From Gemmatimonadota bacterium (GTDB lineage: Bacteria > Gemmatimonadota > Gemmatimonadetes > Longimicrobiales > Gaopeijiaceae), in assembly GCA_024638395.1 (NCBI GenBank), contig JAHEKK010000029.1, positions 1 through 13,836 on the forward strand: 13,836 bases of DNA. Reading direction: 5' to 3'. The notes under the pieces were generated by a model. The model ran no database searches. It was not told where the DNA came from and saw only the letters and a program-made list of their open reading frames with translations. Shown one piece after another: positions 7,151 to 13,836 of the stretch; positions within the stretch are counted from its first letter, which is position 1; each line of letters opens with the position of its first letter. Both the position numbers and the translations under genes were made by a program.

Positions 7151-8638
7151 TCAGATCCGCTCGATCCGGTATCCGCCGCTTCTGCGTTCTGCGACGAACA
7201 TCGCACCGAACACCAGCACGAGAACGCCGCACAACGGAACGACATACCGGAAGGACACGAGGCCGCCGTGGTTCTCCGCCGGCCCGAGGAGAGCGGCGGC
7301 CCGGTCCACCGACGGTGCCGTGGAGCCGGAGGACGTGATGGCTCGAAGGGCGTTGGCCGTGGCCCCCGACGGAAGCTGGTCCGTTTCCTCGTAGGCCTCG
7401 AGCACACCGTTGACCGCGGCCTGGGCGATCCGCAGGTCGTCCCCCTCGGGCCCGGGCGTGCGGAGGGCCTGACTCTCGAGGGCCCCCGAAGCCTGCACCA
7501 GGAGCTCCACCGTCTCCATGGTCGGGAGGACCTCATGGACGTAGCGATCGGCGACCCGCCCCATCCAGGGAGCGGTCACGAGACCCACGGTGGCCATGCC
7601 GACCGTGCCCATCAGTCCGAGGCCCAGCGCCCCACTGCGGGGAATCCTCTCCGACACGAAGCCGAGCATGGTCGGCCAGAAGTAGCAGACGCCCAATGCA
7701 AAGACGGTGGCGGCGGCCATGATCGAGACCCCCGACCCCCCCTGGCTCATCCACCAGAGACCGATTCCCGAGAGGACGGCGGAGGCCGCCAGGATGCCGG
7801 TCGGCGAAAGACGGTGGACCACCGTGCCTGCTTTGTACCGCATCACGGCCATGAGCCCGTTGATGTACACGAGCACCAGGATTCCGGCCATCCCACCCGC
7901 TTCGAGCACGGCGGGGACCCACCGGTTGGGGCCGAGCTCGATGGACGCGGTAATGGCCATGCAGGCGAGCATCAAGAGCATCAACGGGGTGGTGAACGTG
8001 GCCTTGAACATCTCGCCCATCGACACCCCGGACTGCACACCCTCGGTAGCGGGGAAGCGTTGTCCAAGCAGCAGGACGCCGTACGCCAGCGTCGGGATGA
8101 GGATCAGGGCGAGCTTCACTTGCCAGGACGTGATCCCGATCTGGTCCAGGCCAAACGCGGCCAAACCGCCGAGGACGATGCCACCCGGGAACCAGACGTG
8201 GAACTGGTTGAGCTTGACTGTCTTGTTGTCGGGATAGATGGCGGCGACCAGAGGATTGCATGCCGCTTCGACCAGGCCGTTGGCCATCGAGATGATCAAA
8301 GCTCCGGCAAACAGCGACAGGAATCCCCCGGCCATGATCATGACCAGCGATCCGGCGAAATGCCCGACCCATGCCAGCCTCAGGAGGAACCGCATTCCCA
8401 GGGTGTCGCAGAGCGGAGAGAAGATCAGTTGGGAGACCGCGAAGCCCCAGAGCGCCGCTCCGCCGATCCAACCCACCTGCGCGTTCGTGAGTACGAACTC
8501 GCCCTTCAAGGCGAACATGACGGCGCCGACGGTGGCGAACGCGACCGACGTTGCGATGAGGGCGACGCAGCTCCCTAGAAAGAGCCGTCGCGCGTCGACC
8601 GGGTCAGTGGCCACCGGGGCTGATGCCAGTTCGCTCAA
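7151..8638 (-). CDS. MFS transporter, sugar-permease type, with large loop insertion
   Basis: This 495-residue protein has about 12 membrane segments. The region NGLVEAACNPLVAAIYPDNK (120-139) followed by LNQFHVWFPGGIVLGG resembles fucose/glucose permease-type MFS proteins. The last two helices are separated by about 95 polar residues (roughly 365-462, from RVADRYVHEV to AENHGG), rich in A, E and S; by topology this loop should face outward. Start: TTG at 8636-8638 with AGGGGAG close upstream; no ATG fits better. It lies 19 bases after the Tat lipoprotein gene and 6 bases before the oxidoreductase. It probably imports the sugar or glycoside that the neighbouring enzymes process; the substrate cannot be read from sequence. 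Confidence 0.88.
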   Translation of the reverse strand: MSELASAPVATDPVDARRLFLGSCVALIATSVAFATVGAVMFALKGEFVLTNAQVGWIGGAALWGFAVSQLIFSPLCDTLGMRFLLRLAWVGHFAGSLVMIMAGGFLSLFAGALIISMANGLVEAACNPLVAAIYPDNKTVKLNQFHVWFPGGIVLGGLAAFGLDQIGITSWQVKLALILIPTLAYGVLLLGQRFPATEGVQSGVSMGEMFKATFTTPLMLLMLACMAITASIELGPNRWVPAVLEAGGMAGILVLVYINGLMAVMRYKAGTVVHRLSPTGILAASAVLSGIGLWWMSQGGSGVSIMAAATVFALGVCYFWPTMLGFVSERIPRSGALGLGLMGTVGMATVGLVTAPWMGRVADRYVHEVLPTMETVELLVQASGALESQALRTPGPEGDDLRIAQAAVNGVLEAYEETDQLPSGATANALRAITSSGSTAPSVDRAAALLGPAENHGGLVSFRYVVPLCGVLVLVFGAMFVAERRSGGYRIERI

Positions 8639-8657
8639 ATCGCTCCCCTACGCTCCC

Positions 8658-9515
8658 TCAGGAGCCTGTCAGATAACGGTAGCTGGCCGTGATGGAGGCC
8701 AGAGGATCATCGGGATTGTCGTGTTCCACGAAGGCGTGCTCCAGCCCCGCCTGGTCCGACTCGGCAAAGATCGCCGCCCATTCGATGACGCCGGCCCCGA
8801 CGTCCGTCATGCCTCCCTGAGCATCCAGATCCTTCACGTGGCAGAGGCGGAACCGGCCGGGGTATTCCCGAAACAGGGCGAGGGGATCGGCGCCTCCCAC
8901 CCGGGCCCAGTGAAGGTCGATCTCCAGGTCCCCGAACTCGGGGTCCAGCTCCGACGCGAGGATGTCGAAGCCGTGGGTTCCCTCGAGGGGCTCGAACTCG
9001 AAGGCGTGATTGTGGTATCCGACCCGTACCTGGAGAGGCGCGGCGGCTTCTCCGGCTGCGTTGAGGAACTCGGCGACGCGACGGTACCCTCCGGCTGAGC
9101 GCTCCGCCGGCGGAGTGAATGCCTGGATCAGCCACCGGTGTCCCAGGGTGACCGCATCTTCCAGCGTGGCCTCGAGCCGCCCGGGCGCCAGTGAGGACGG
9201 GTCGATGTGGGCGGCCGGAGCCGTCAAGCCCGACGCGTCCAGCCACCCCCGGACCTGGTCCGGATCGTGACCGAAAAGGCCTGCGAACTCCACCTCGGTG
9301 TAGCCCACCCGGGCCACCGCTTCCAGCGTGGCGGCGACGTCTTCCTCCATGAGACTCCGGACCGTGTACAACTGAAGTCCCACCACGGACAACGGGGGAA
9401 CGAGGCTCGTGGCCCCCTGGCCGCCGGCATCCTCCCGATCGTCGGCCCTGCAGGCCTGGACGAGTCCGCCGGCCGAGAGGGCCGCGGCGGTTGTGAGGAA
9501 CCGTCTGCGTTTCAT
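8658..9515 (-). CDS. Tat-exported lipoprotein, sugar phosphate isomerase/epimerase-like TIM barrel
   Basis: This is a 285-residue protein. The start MKRRRFLTTAAALSAGG is a twin-arginine-type signal, and LVQAC (residues 18-22) is a lipobox, so it should be exported folded and anchored by lipid at C22. The mature part is a xylose-isomerase-like TIM barrel: VGLQLYTVRS (45-54), YTEVEFAGLFGHD, GYHNHAFEFEPL (166-177), EIDLHWARVGGAD (198-210), LCHVKDLD (224-231) and AFVEHDNPDDP (261-271). Conserved metal ligands can be placed on D200, H226 and E264. The chosen ATG (9513-9515) begins the signal peptide; the frame is open upstream, but that part has no recognisable sequence. It lies 52 bases after the dehydratase gene. 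Exported members of this family often sit beside DUF1080 lipoproteins. Confidence 0.9.
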   Translation of the reverse strand: MKRRRFLTTAAALSAGGLVQACRADDREDAGGQGATSLVPPLSVVGLQLYTVRSLMEEDVAATLEAVARVGYTEVEFAGLFGHDPDQVRGWLDASGLTAPAAHIDPSSLAPGRLEATLEDAVTLGHRWLIQAFTPPAERSAGGYRRVAEFLNAAGEAAAPLQVRVGYHNHAFEFEPLEGTHGFDILASELDPEFGDLEIDLHWARVGGADPLALFREYPGRFRLCHVKDLDAQGGMTDVGAGVIEWAAIFAESDQAGLEHAFVEHDNPDDPLASITASYRYLTGS

Positions 9516-9567
9516 GCCGGGAGAATAGGCCGGTCCCGAGGTGGGCCGCCAGCCCGCGGCACGTCCG

Positions 9568-10575
9568 TCAGCGGAGGGAGAACCCCTCTCCGAGGACGTC
9601 TCCAGGCTCCAGCGTGAAGACCGAGCGGCCCGTGTAGTGGGCCTGTCCACCTACCTCGACCGTAACCGCAGGGTGGTCCCCCACCCGCGTGGCGCCGGTC
9701 ACCCGGCCCGTGAAGACCGACCCGGTGATGCTGGCGAAGCGTCTCGGTTCGTCGAAGACCACCGTACCCCGGGCGTGCTGGATGGCCATGCGTGCGGTGA
9801 CGCCGCTGCCCGTTGGGCTCCGGTCCACCTGCCTCTGGGCGAAGACACAGACGTTGACGCTGGGCCTCTGGGCACCGTCGGTCCCGTCCGTGAGAATCGT
9901 CCCGTACAAATACCCCAGGTCGTCGTGGTCGGGATGATCGAGCTCCAGTTGCGCCTTTCCTGCACACGTAACCGACCACGCCGCATCCACGAGAGCCCGG
10001 GTGGGGCTCGTGCGGACGTCGAGACCGAAGACGGAGGCGGGAACGAAGGCGTAGAAAGCGCCCCCGTAGGCCACATCGATGAGGATCCGGCCCACACCCT
10101 CCACGTCGAGGGGATGGTCGAGGAGAGGGGCGAAGGCTCCCACACTCTCGAAGTGCACGACGCCGGCCCTGCCCCCGTCCACCCGGACCCGGGCGGATAC
10201 GGGTCCACACGGGCACTGGATCCGGAGCCGGGTTTCGGGCTCGGACCTTTCCACGAGGCCCTCGTCCACCGCCCAGCGCGCAACAGCGATGGTCGCGTGT
10301 CCGCACATCGTGGAGTAGCCCTCGTTGTGGCAGAACAGGACGGCGACGTCCGACTCCGGGTCATCGGGCTCCACGGGGATCACGCCGTACATGTCGTCGT
10401 GACCCCGGGGCTCGAGCATCAGGAGTTTCCGGAGGTGATCGTAGTGCTCCCGGACGTACCGGCGCTTGTCGAGGATCGTCGAGCCGGAAACCGGGGGAAA
10501 GCCCCCCGTCACGATCCGGACCGGTTCGCCTCCGGTATGCATCTCGCAGGTCCGGATCTCCACGGTCGCGGCCAC
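9568..10575 (-). CDS. trans-3-hydroxy-L-proline dehydratase (proline racemase superfamily)
   Basis: This 335-residue protein belongs to the proline racemase family. The first catalytic cysteine is present in MCGHATIAVAR (C91). The second catalytic position, DRSPTGSGVTAR (251-262), has T255 instead of cysteine. Cys/Thr is the hallmark of trans-3-hydroxy-L-proline dehydratases (EC 4.2.1.77), which yield pyrroline-2-carboxylate; racemases and 4-hydroxyproline epimerases have two cysteines. The C-terminal part (ITGSVFTG, VEVGGQAHYTG) also resembles the human dehydratase L3HYPDH as I recall it. It is cytosolic, with no signal. The start is a GTG (10573-10575), 7 bases after the sugar transferase stop, with only a weak ribosome binding site, which suggests coupling to that gene. 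A pyrroline-2-carboxylate reductase is not in the window. Confidence 0.88.
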   Translation of the reverse strand: MAATVEIRTCEMHTGGEPVRIVTGGFPPVSGSTILDKRRYVREHYDHLRKLLMLEPRGHDDMYGVIPVEPDDPESDVAVLFCHNEGYSTMCGHATIAVARWAVDEGLVERSEPETRLRIQCPCGPVSARVRVDGGRAGVVHFESVGAFAPLLDHPLDVEGVGRILIDVAYGGAFYAFVPASVFGLDVRTSPTRALVDAAWSVTCAGKAQLELDHPDHDDLGYLYGTILTDGTDGAQRPSVNVCVFAQRQVDRSPTGSGVTARMAIQHARGTVVFDEPRRFASITGSVFTGRVTGATRVGDHPAVTVEVGGQAHYTGRSVFTLEPGDVLGEGFSLR

Positions 10576-10582
10576 CTACGCT

Positions 10583-11407
10583 CTAGAGCGAACCCCGCTT
10601 GAAGAACAGGACCTTGACCGTGCGAAGCATGATCTTGAAGTCGGTCCAGAATCCTCGCTTCTCGATGTACTCCAGGTCCTTGTCCATCTTCTTCCGCACG
10701 TCGTCGAGGCTCTGGTCGTAGGGCAACTGGACCTGAGCCATGCCCGTGATCCCGGGGAGGACACGCTGGCGCATGCGATAGGAGCCGAACCGGTTTGCGA
10801 GATCCGAGAAGATCCGCGGTTGCTCCGGTCTCGGACCGACGACGTTCATGTCGCCGCGGAGGACATTGAAGAGCTGAGGCAATTCGTCCATGCGATAAGC
10901 CCTCAGCACCCGTCCCACCGGCGTGACTCGCGGGTCGTGGGGACGAGCCCACACTTCACGGTTGCGGGGCCGGTGGTACATGGTCCTGAACTTATACATG
11001 GTGAAGATGCGTCCGCCGGCGTCGGTCACTCGCCGCTCCGGGACGGGTCCACGTGGCCCTACCCGCCGGTCGATGCCCACCCGCTGCTGCCTGAAGATCA
11101 CCGGCCCGCGGGAGGTCAAGCGGATCGCAAGGGCAATGAGCGTCATCGCGGGTAGGGTCAGGACAATCCCTATGAAGGCCACGACTACGTTCAGCAGACG
11201 CCGGCCCCGGTCCCTCAAAGCGGAGCCGGGCGGCTCGCCCTGGACGCCCTCGTGGGACGCCGGCACCTGGGCCGTGTCCGGAATCGGGTCCATCACCGGC
11301 GCCCGGACGCGACTTGCGGGGGGGCGCCGAATACCGCGGACAGGGTCCGCAGCCGGCGGTCGCTCGGCGGGCTCGCGCGTCTTGAGTACTCCAATCGCCC
11401 CTTCCAT
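10583..11407 (-). CDS. Monotopic sugar-phosphate transferase (undecaprenyl-phosphate type)
   Basis: This 274-residue protein carries the bacterial sugar transferase domain that moves a sugar phosphate from a nucleotide sugar to undecaprenyl phosphate, starting capsule, O-antigen or exopolysaccharide units at the inner membrane. Residues 1-65 are a proline- and arginine-rich, probably disordered extension. One hydrophobic segment follows (70-95, the re-entrant helix), then RLTSRGPVIFRQQRVG (96-111), MYKFRTM (137-143), VLRAYRMDELPQLFNVLRGD (167-186), MNVVGPRPE and LPGITGMAQV. The DE of MDELPQ is the family's catalytic acid region. It lacks the four-helix N-terminal part of WcaJ/WbaP types. The ATG (11405-11407) has GGTAGAG upstream; the open frame reaching 11620 lies in spacer sequence. 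No other glycan-assembly gene is in the window. Confidence 0.9.
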   Translation of the reverse strand: MEGAIGVLKTREPAERPPAADPVRGIRRPPASRVRAPVMDPIPDTAQVPASHEGVQGEPPGSALRDRGRRLLNVVVAFIGIVLTLPAMTLIALAIRLTSRGPVIFRQQRVGIDRRVGPRGPVPERRVTDAGGRIFTMYKFRTMYHRPRNREVWARPHDPRVTPVGRVLRAYRMDELPQLFNVLRGDMNVVGPRPEQPRIFSDLANRFGSYRMRQRVLPGITGMAQVQLPYDQSLDDVRKKMDKDLEYIEKRGFWTDFKIMLRTVKVLFFKRGSL

Positions 11408-11651
11408 GGCTCTACCCTGCACCCCCGAATATGTGAATGGCAAGTCGCCTGCAGAGGTGGGATAGCCTTCATCCCTTGGCCAATGTCCCCGCTCCACCCA
11501 CTTCGGTGGATACGTATCCTTACGTACATCGGCACAAGATAACACGTACGGGACGGCGTTCACGGGACACGGAAACATTTGTTCCCCATGAACATCCATC
11601 AATTCCCGCCCCCCGTCCATCCCATCCCCGCCCGTGAATCTCCCTCGGCCC
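11408..11651 (-). promoter_or_regulatory. 244-base spacer with palindromes and a hairpin; probable promoter region
   Basis: There is no gene on either strand. It holds a 12-bp perfect palindrome GGATACGTATCC (11508-11519), a second TACGTA exactly 10 bases on (11521-11526), and TCCACC / GGTGGA (11493-11498 / 11505-11510). A hairpin pairs 11558-11566 with 11585-11593 (9 bp with one G-U on the minus-strand RNA). A further copy of its half, CCCGTGAA at 11631-11638, could pair with the same partner instead. The hairpin near the symporter stop may end that transcript, though no U-tract follows. The palindromes lie 85-115 bases before the sugar transferase start and may be an operator. No convincing -35/-10 pair was found. 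Confidence 0.4.
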
Positions 11652-13052
11652 TCAGAGCCGGCCCGAACGCCGCGTCCGAGCGAAGGCCCAGACCCCGTAG
11701 GCCAGGGCCGACAGAATGAGCCCGAGGGCCACCGGTGTCAGTCCCGGGACCAGCGGCCCCCCCGGGACGAGCGCCGATACCACGAGAGCCGAGACACCCG
11801 CCCCGACCGCAGCGAGCGCCTCTGGTACCCCGGGGCGCCGTGTGTAGATCCCCGCCACCACAGGCACGAAGAGGCTGACTCCCAGGAGGGCGTAGAAGAC
11901 GGTCAGGGCCTGGATGACGCTGGAAAGCGCCACGGCGAGCGCCACGGCGAGGCCCCCGCCGACCACGGCCGCAATCCTCGCCACCCGGAGCACGAGCTCA
12001 TCGGAGGCTTCCGGGTTCACGAACCGCTTGTAGAGATCCTTCGACAGTGAGGTCGCCAGCATGAACAGGATCGCGTCGGCCGAGCTGATCTCGGCTGACA
12101 GGACGGCAGCGAGTCCCAGGAGGCCCACGGCCGGGGGCACGGCCTGAAGGAGGACGGTGGGGAGCGCCAGGTCGGGGTTTTCGAGACCCGGCGCCACGAC
12201 CCGGGCCGCCATTCCCAGGGCCGGCGGCAGGAACGCGAACACCAGGAGGACGAGCCCGCAGGCCGTCACGCCCTTGCGGACGGCGGCTTCGTCGACCCCT
12301 CCGAAGGTCTTCTGGAGGATTCCCGGCGACACGACGAACGCCGGCGCCACGATGAAGATGAGGGGCCATCCCGACCCGCCGCTGGACCAGAAGTCCAGGT
12401 ATTCGGGTGACCCCTCAGGCACCTGGAGAATCGCGTCCAGCCCCCCTGCCCCCGCCACCGCAAGGGGGACGGCCAGGGCGAACCCTGCCATCAGGACCAC
12501 CAGCTGGACCAGGTTCACCCAGGCCGAGCTGAGGAGACCGCCGGCCACGAAGTAGACCATCATGACGGCGCCGCCCGCCACGGCCCCCAACCACTCGGGG
12601 GCACCGGCGACCACTTCCAGGATCTTGGCCATGGCGATGAGCTGGCCCGCCAGCGACGCGAGGGTCACGAACCACAGGAGCAGCGCCACCGACGCCCGGA
12701 CGGAGGGCCCATAGCGATGCTCCAGATAGTCTCCGACGGTCAGCAGCCCCGCGTCCTTGGCAATGCGCCACAACCGGGGACCCAGCCACCCGGCCAGGAC
12801 GAGGGTGCCGATCCCTGCGGAGCCCACCCACCACCAGGCCGCGATGCCGTCCCGGTAGCCCAGACTCGCGGCGCCGACGGTGCTTCCCGCCCCGATATTG
12901 GCCGCCAGGAGCGTGGCGAACAGCAGGCCGGGACCCATGGAGCGGCCGGCGACGAAGAAGTCCGACGTCCCGGAGACCCTTCGCCCGATGGCGAGGCCGA
13001 TGACGGTGATGAGGACGACGTAGCCCAGTAGGGCGACGAGAGTACCGTTCAC
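11652..13052 (-). CDS. Sodium:solute symporter (SSS family)
   Basis: This 466-residue integral membrane protein has about 13 hydrophobic segments. Family features: TSDFFVAGRSMGPGLL (29-44), the unwound first core helix LAANIGAGSTVGAASLGYRD (49-68), and the signature region LSAEISSADAILFMLAT (318-334) ending SKDLYKRF. The serine pair S323/S324 falls where the Na2 sodium-site serines lie in vSGLT. It therefore couples inward sodium flow to uptake of a solute; members carry sugars, proline, pantothenate and others, and the substrate cannot be read here. The GTG start (13050-13052) overlaps the TGA of the peptidase gene (13049-13051), so the two are translationally coupled. A peptide breakdown product or proline-like amino acid is a reasonable guess. 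Confidence 0.93.
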   Translation of the reverse strand: MNGTLVALLGYVVLITVIGLAIGRRVSGTSDFFVAGRSMGPGLLFATLLAANIGAGSTVGAASLGYRDGIAAWWWVGSAGIGTLVLAGWLGPRLWRIAKDAGLLTVGDYLEHRYGPSVRASVALLLWFVTLASLAGQLIAMAKILEVVAGAPEWLGAVAGGAVMMVYFVAGGLLSSAWVNLVQLVVLMAGFALAVPLAVAGAGGLDAILQVPEGSPEYLDFWSSGGSGWPLIFIVAPAFVVSPGILQKTFGGVDEAAVRKGVTACGLVLLVFAFLPPALGMAARVVAPGLENPDLALPTVLLQAVPPAVGLLGLAAVLSAEISSADAILFMLATSLSKDLYKRFVNPEASDELVLRVARIAAVVGGGLAVALAVALSSVIQALTVFYALLGVSLFVPVVAGIYTRRPGVPEALAAVGAGVSALVVSALVPGGPLVPGLTPVALGLILSALAYGVWAFARTRRSGRL

Positions 13053-13836
13053 CGTCCGGGCAACTCGCCGATGGCGGGCACACCGCCGGCTCCGGTGGCG
13101 GAGCGTACCGCGGACAGGATGGCGTCGGCCACGGCCTCGGCTGCGAGGGAGCCGACCTGGCTCACGCTATACCCTTCCACCAATTGACCCGTGGCCAGGG
13201 AGAACATGGTGTCGCCGTCGGCGGGCGTGTGACTCGGGACGATGGCCCGGGCCAGCCCGTCGTGTGCCATCTGGGCCACCTTGTTGGCTTCCGCCTTGGT
13301 CAACCGCGCATTGGTCATGACCACCCCGATGGTCGTGTTCCCCCCACCGGCGTCCGGACCCGGCTCCTCCCGCAGCAGGCGTCTGGCGTCCATGAACCCG
13401 CCGTCGTCATCGCGAACGCCGGCCACCACCGCGCCGGTGCGGGGGTCCACCACGTCACCGACGGCGTTGACCACCATCAGGGCGGATACGACCAACCCGT
13501 TGCTCTCGAGTCGGATGGTGGCCGTACCCACGCCCCCCTTCACCGAACGCGTCCCGCCCCGCAGCTTGCCCACCGTGGCGCCGGCCCCCGCCCCTACACT
13601 CCCCTCCGCGACCGGCCCCACTCCGGCCGCCTCGGCCGCGGCGTACCCACAGTCCGCCCCCGGCCGGGGGCCGTCAGGGTTCAGGCCGAGGTCGAAGATG
13701 ATCGCCCCGGTGACGATGGGCACCACGCCGGCCGCCCCGACGGGGTACCCTGCCCCCCTTTCCTCCAGGAAGCGCATGACCCCGTCCCGACTGGCGAGTC
13801 CGAAGGCGCTCCCGCCGGAGAGCACGACGGCGTTCA
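13049..13836 (-). CDS. P1-family (DmpA/BapA-like) aminopeptidase, N-terminus outside window
   Basis: About 262 residues are visible; the gene enters from the right edge, where the frame is still open (NAVVLSGGSAFGL), so the GTG near 13825 is internal and not a start. Family landmarks: GGSAFGLASRDGV, PIVTGAIIFDLGLN, and KGGVGTATIRL. GGNTTIGVVMTNARLTKAEA is the autoprocessing region, where cleavage before the Thr after Asn (codon 13334-13336) would free the nucleophile of the beta subunit. The C-terminal half continues to HDGLARAIVPSHTPADGDT and ends normally at 13049. Members (MEROPS S58) remove N-terminal residues, including D- or beta-amino acids, from short peptides. Whether it is exported cannot be seen because the N-terminus is missing. 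Confidence 0.9.
   Translation of the reverse strand, partial: NAVVLSGGSAFGLASRDGVMRFLEERGAGYPVGAAGVVPIVTGAIIFDLGLNPDGPRPGADCGYAAAEAAGVGPVAEGSVGAGAGATVGKLRGGTRSVKGGVGTATIRLESNGLVVSALMVVNAVGDVVDPRTGAVVAGVRDDDGGFMDARRLLREEPGPDAGGGNTTIGVVMTNARLTKAEANKVAQMAHDGLARAIVPSHTPADGDTMFSLATGQLVEGYSVSQVGSLAAEAVADAILSAVRSATGAGGVPAIGELPGR

Noticed and set aside
6176..8578. Very long plus-strand open frame (800 codons) opposite the oxidoreductase and MFS genes
   Set aside because: Its protein is rich in H, R, E, G and P without any domain, while the minus strand encodes clear families. Such antisense frames are typical of GC-rich codon usage.
11408..11620. Upstream extension of the sugar transferase to 11620
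   Set aside because: The extra 71 codons cover the palindromic spacer and give no family similarity, while the ATG at 11407 has a usable ribosome binding site.

Overview
The window is GC-rich DNA, probably from a chromosome of Gemmatimonadota or a relative such as Acidobacteriota. This placement is inference. It rests on a PadR regulator followed by a duplicated orphan ABC permease (ADOP type), on DUF1080 and xylose-isomerase-like proteins, and on a Tat-dependent lipoprotein; these are common in those phyla. Almost everything is on the minus strand and tightly packed. Six of the eleven genes with visible starts, apart from the 15-codon fragment at the left edge, begin with GTG or TTG. No rRNA, tRNA, CRISPR array, insertion sequence or phage gene was seen.

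Left part (1-3300, minus): the first codons of an exported protein run off the left edge. Next come a 902-residue ADOP-type permease (154-2862) and its PadR-family repressor (2909-3241). Inverted TTCGC-type repeats at 3255-3288, just upstream of the repressor, look like its operator.

Middle gap (3242-3712): this stretch has no convincing protein gene, but it is not empty. It holds a 15-bp perfect inverted repeat (3412-3426 / 3557-3571) enclosing two further arms. A strong intrinsic terminator on the minus strand (3372-3419) shares bases with one half of that repeat. No minus-strand gene feeds this terminator, so I propose a structured small RNA or attenuator of about 180 nt. This is the most unusual item in the window. 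The only plus-strand gene, a long-form GroES-like protein (3713-4114), lies to its right.

Catabolic block (4124-11407, minus): seven genes are spaced from a 4-base overlap to about 52 bases. In transcription order they are a small sugar-phosphate transferase, a trans-3-hydroxy-L-proline dehydratase-type protein, a Tat-exported TIM-barrel lipoprotein, an MFS sugar-type transporter with a large insertion, a Gfo/Idh/MocA oxidoreductase, a cytosolic TIM-barrel epimerase/isomerase and a lipoprotein with a DUF1080 (3-keto-disaccharide hydrolase) domain. The last five look like an uptake and oxidation route for a glycoside through a 3-keto sugar. The first two may simply share the promoter.

Right part (11408-13836, minus): a 244-base spacer with palindromes and hairpins separates the sugar transferase from a sodium/solute symporter. 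The symporter start overlaps the stop of a P1-family (DmpA-like) aminopeptidase that runs off the right edge. Peptidase, symporter and hydroxyproline dehydratase could together recover amino acids from collagen-like or other hydroxyproline-containing peptides; this is inference from position.
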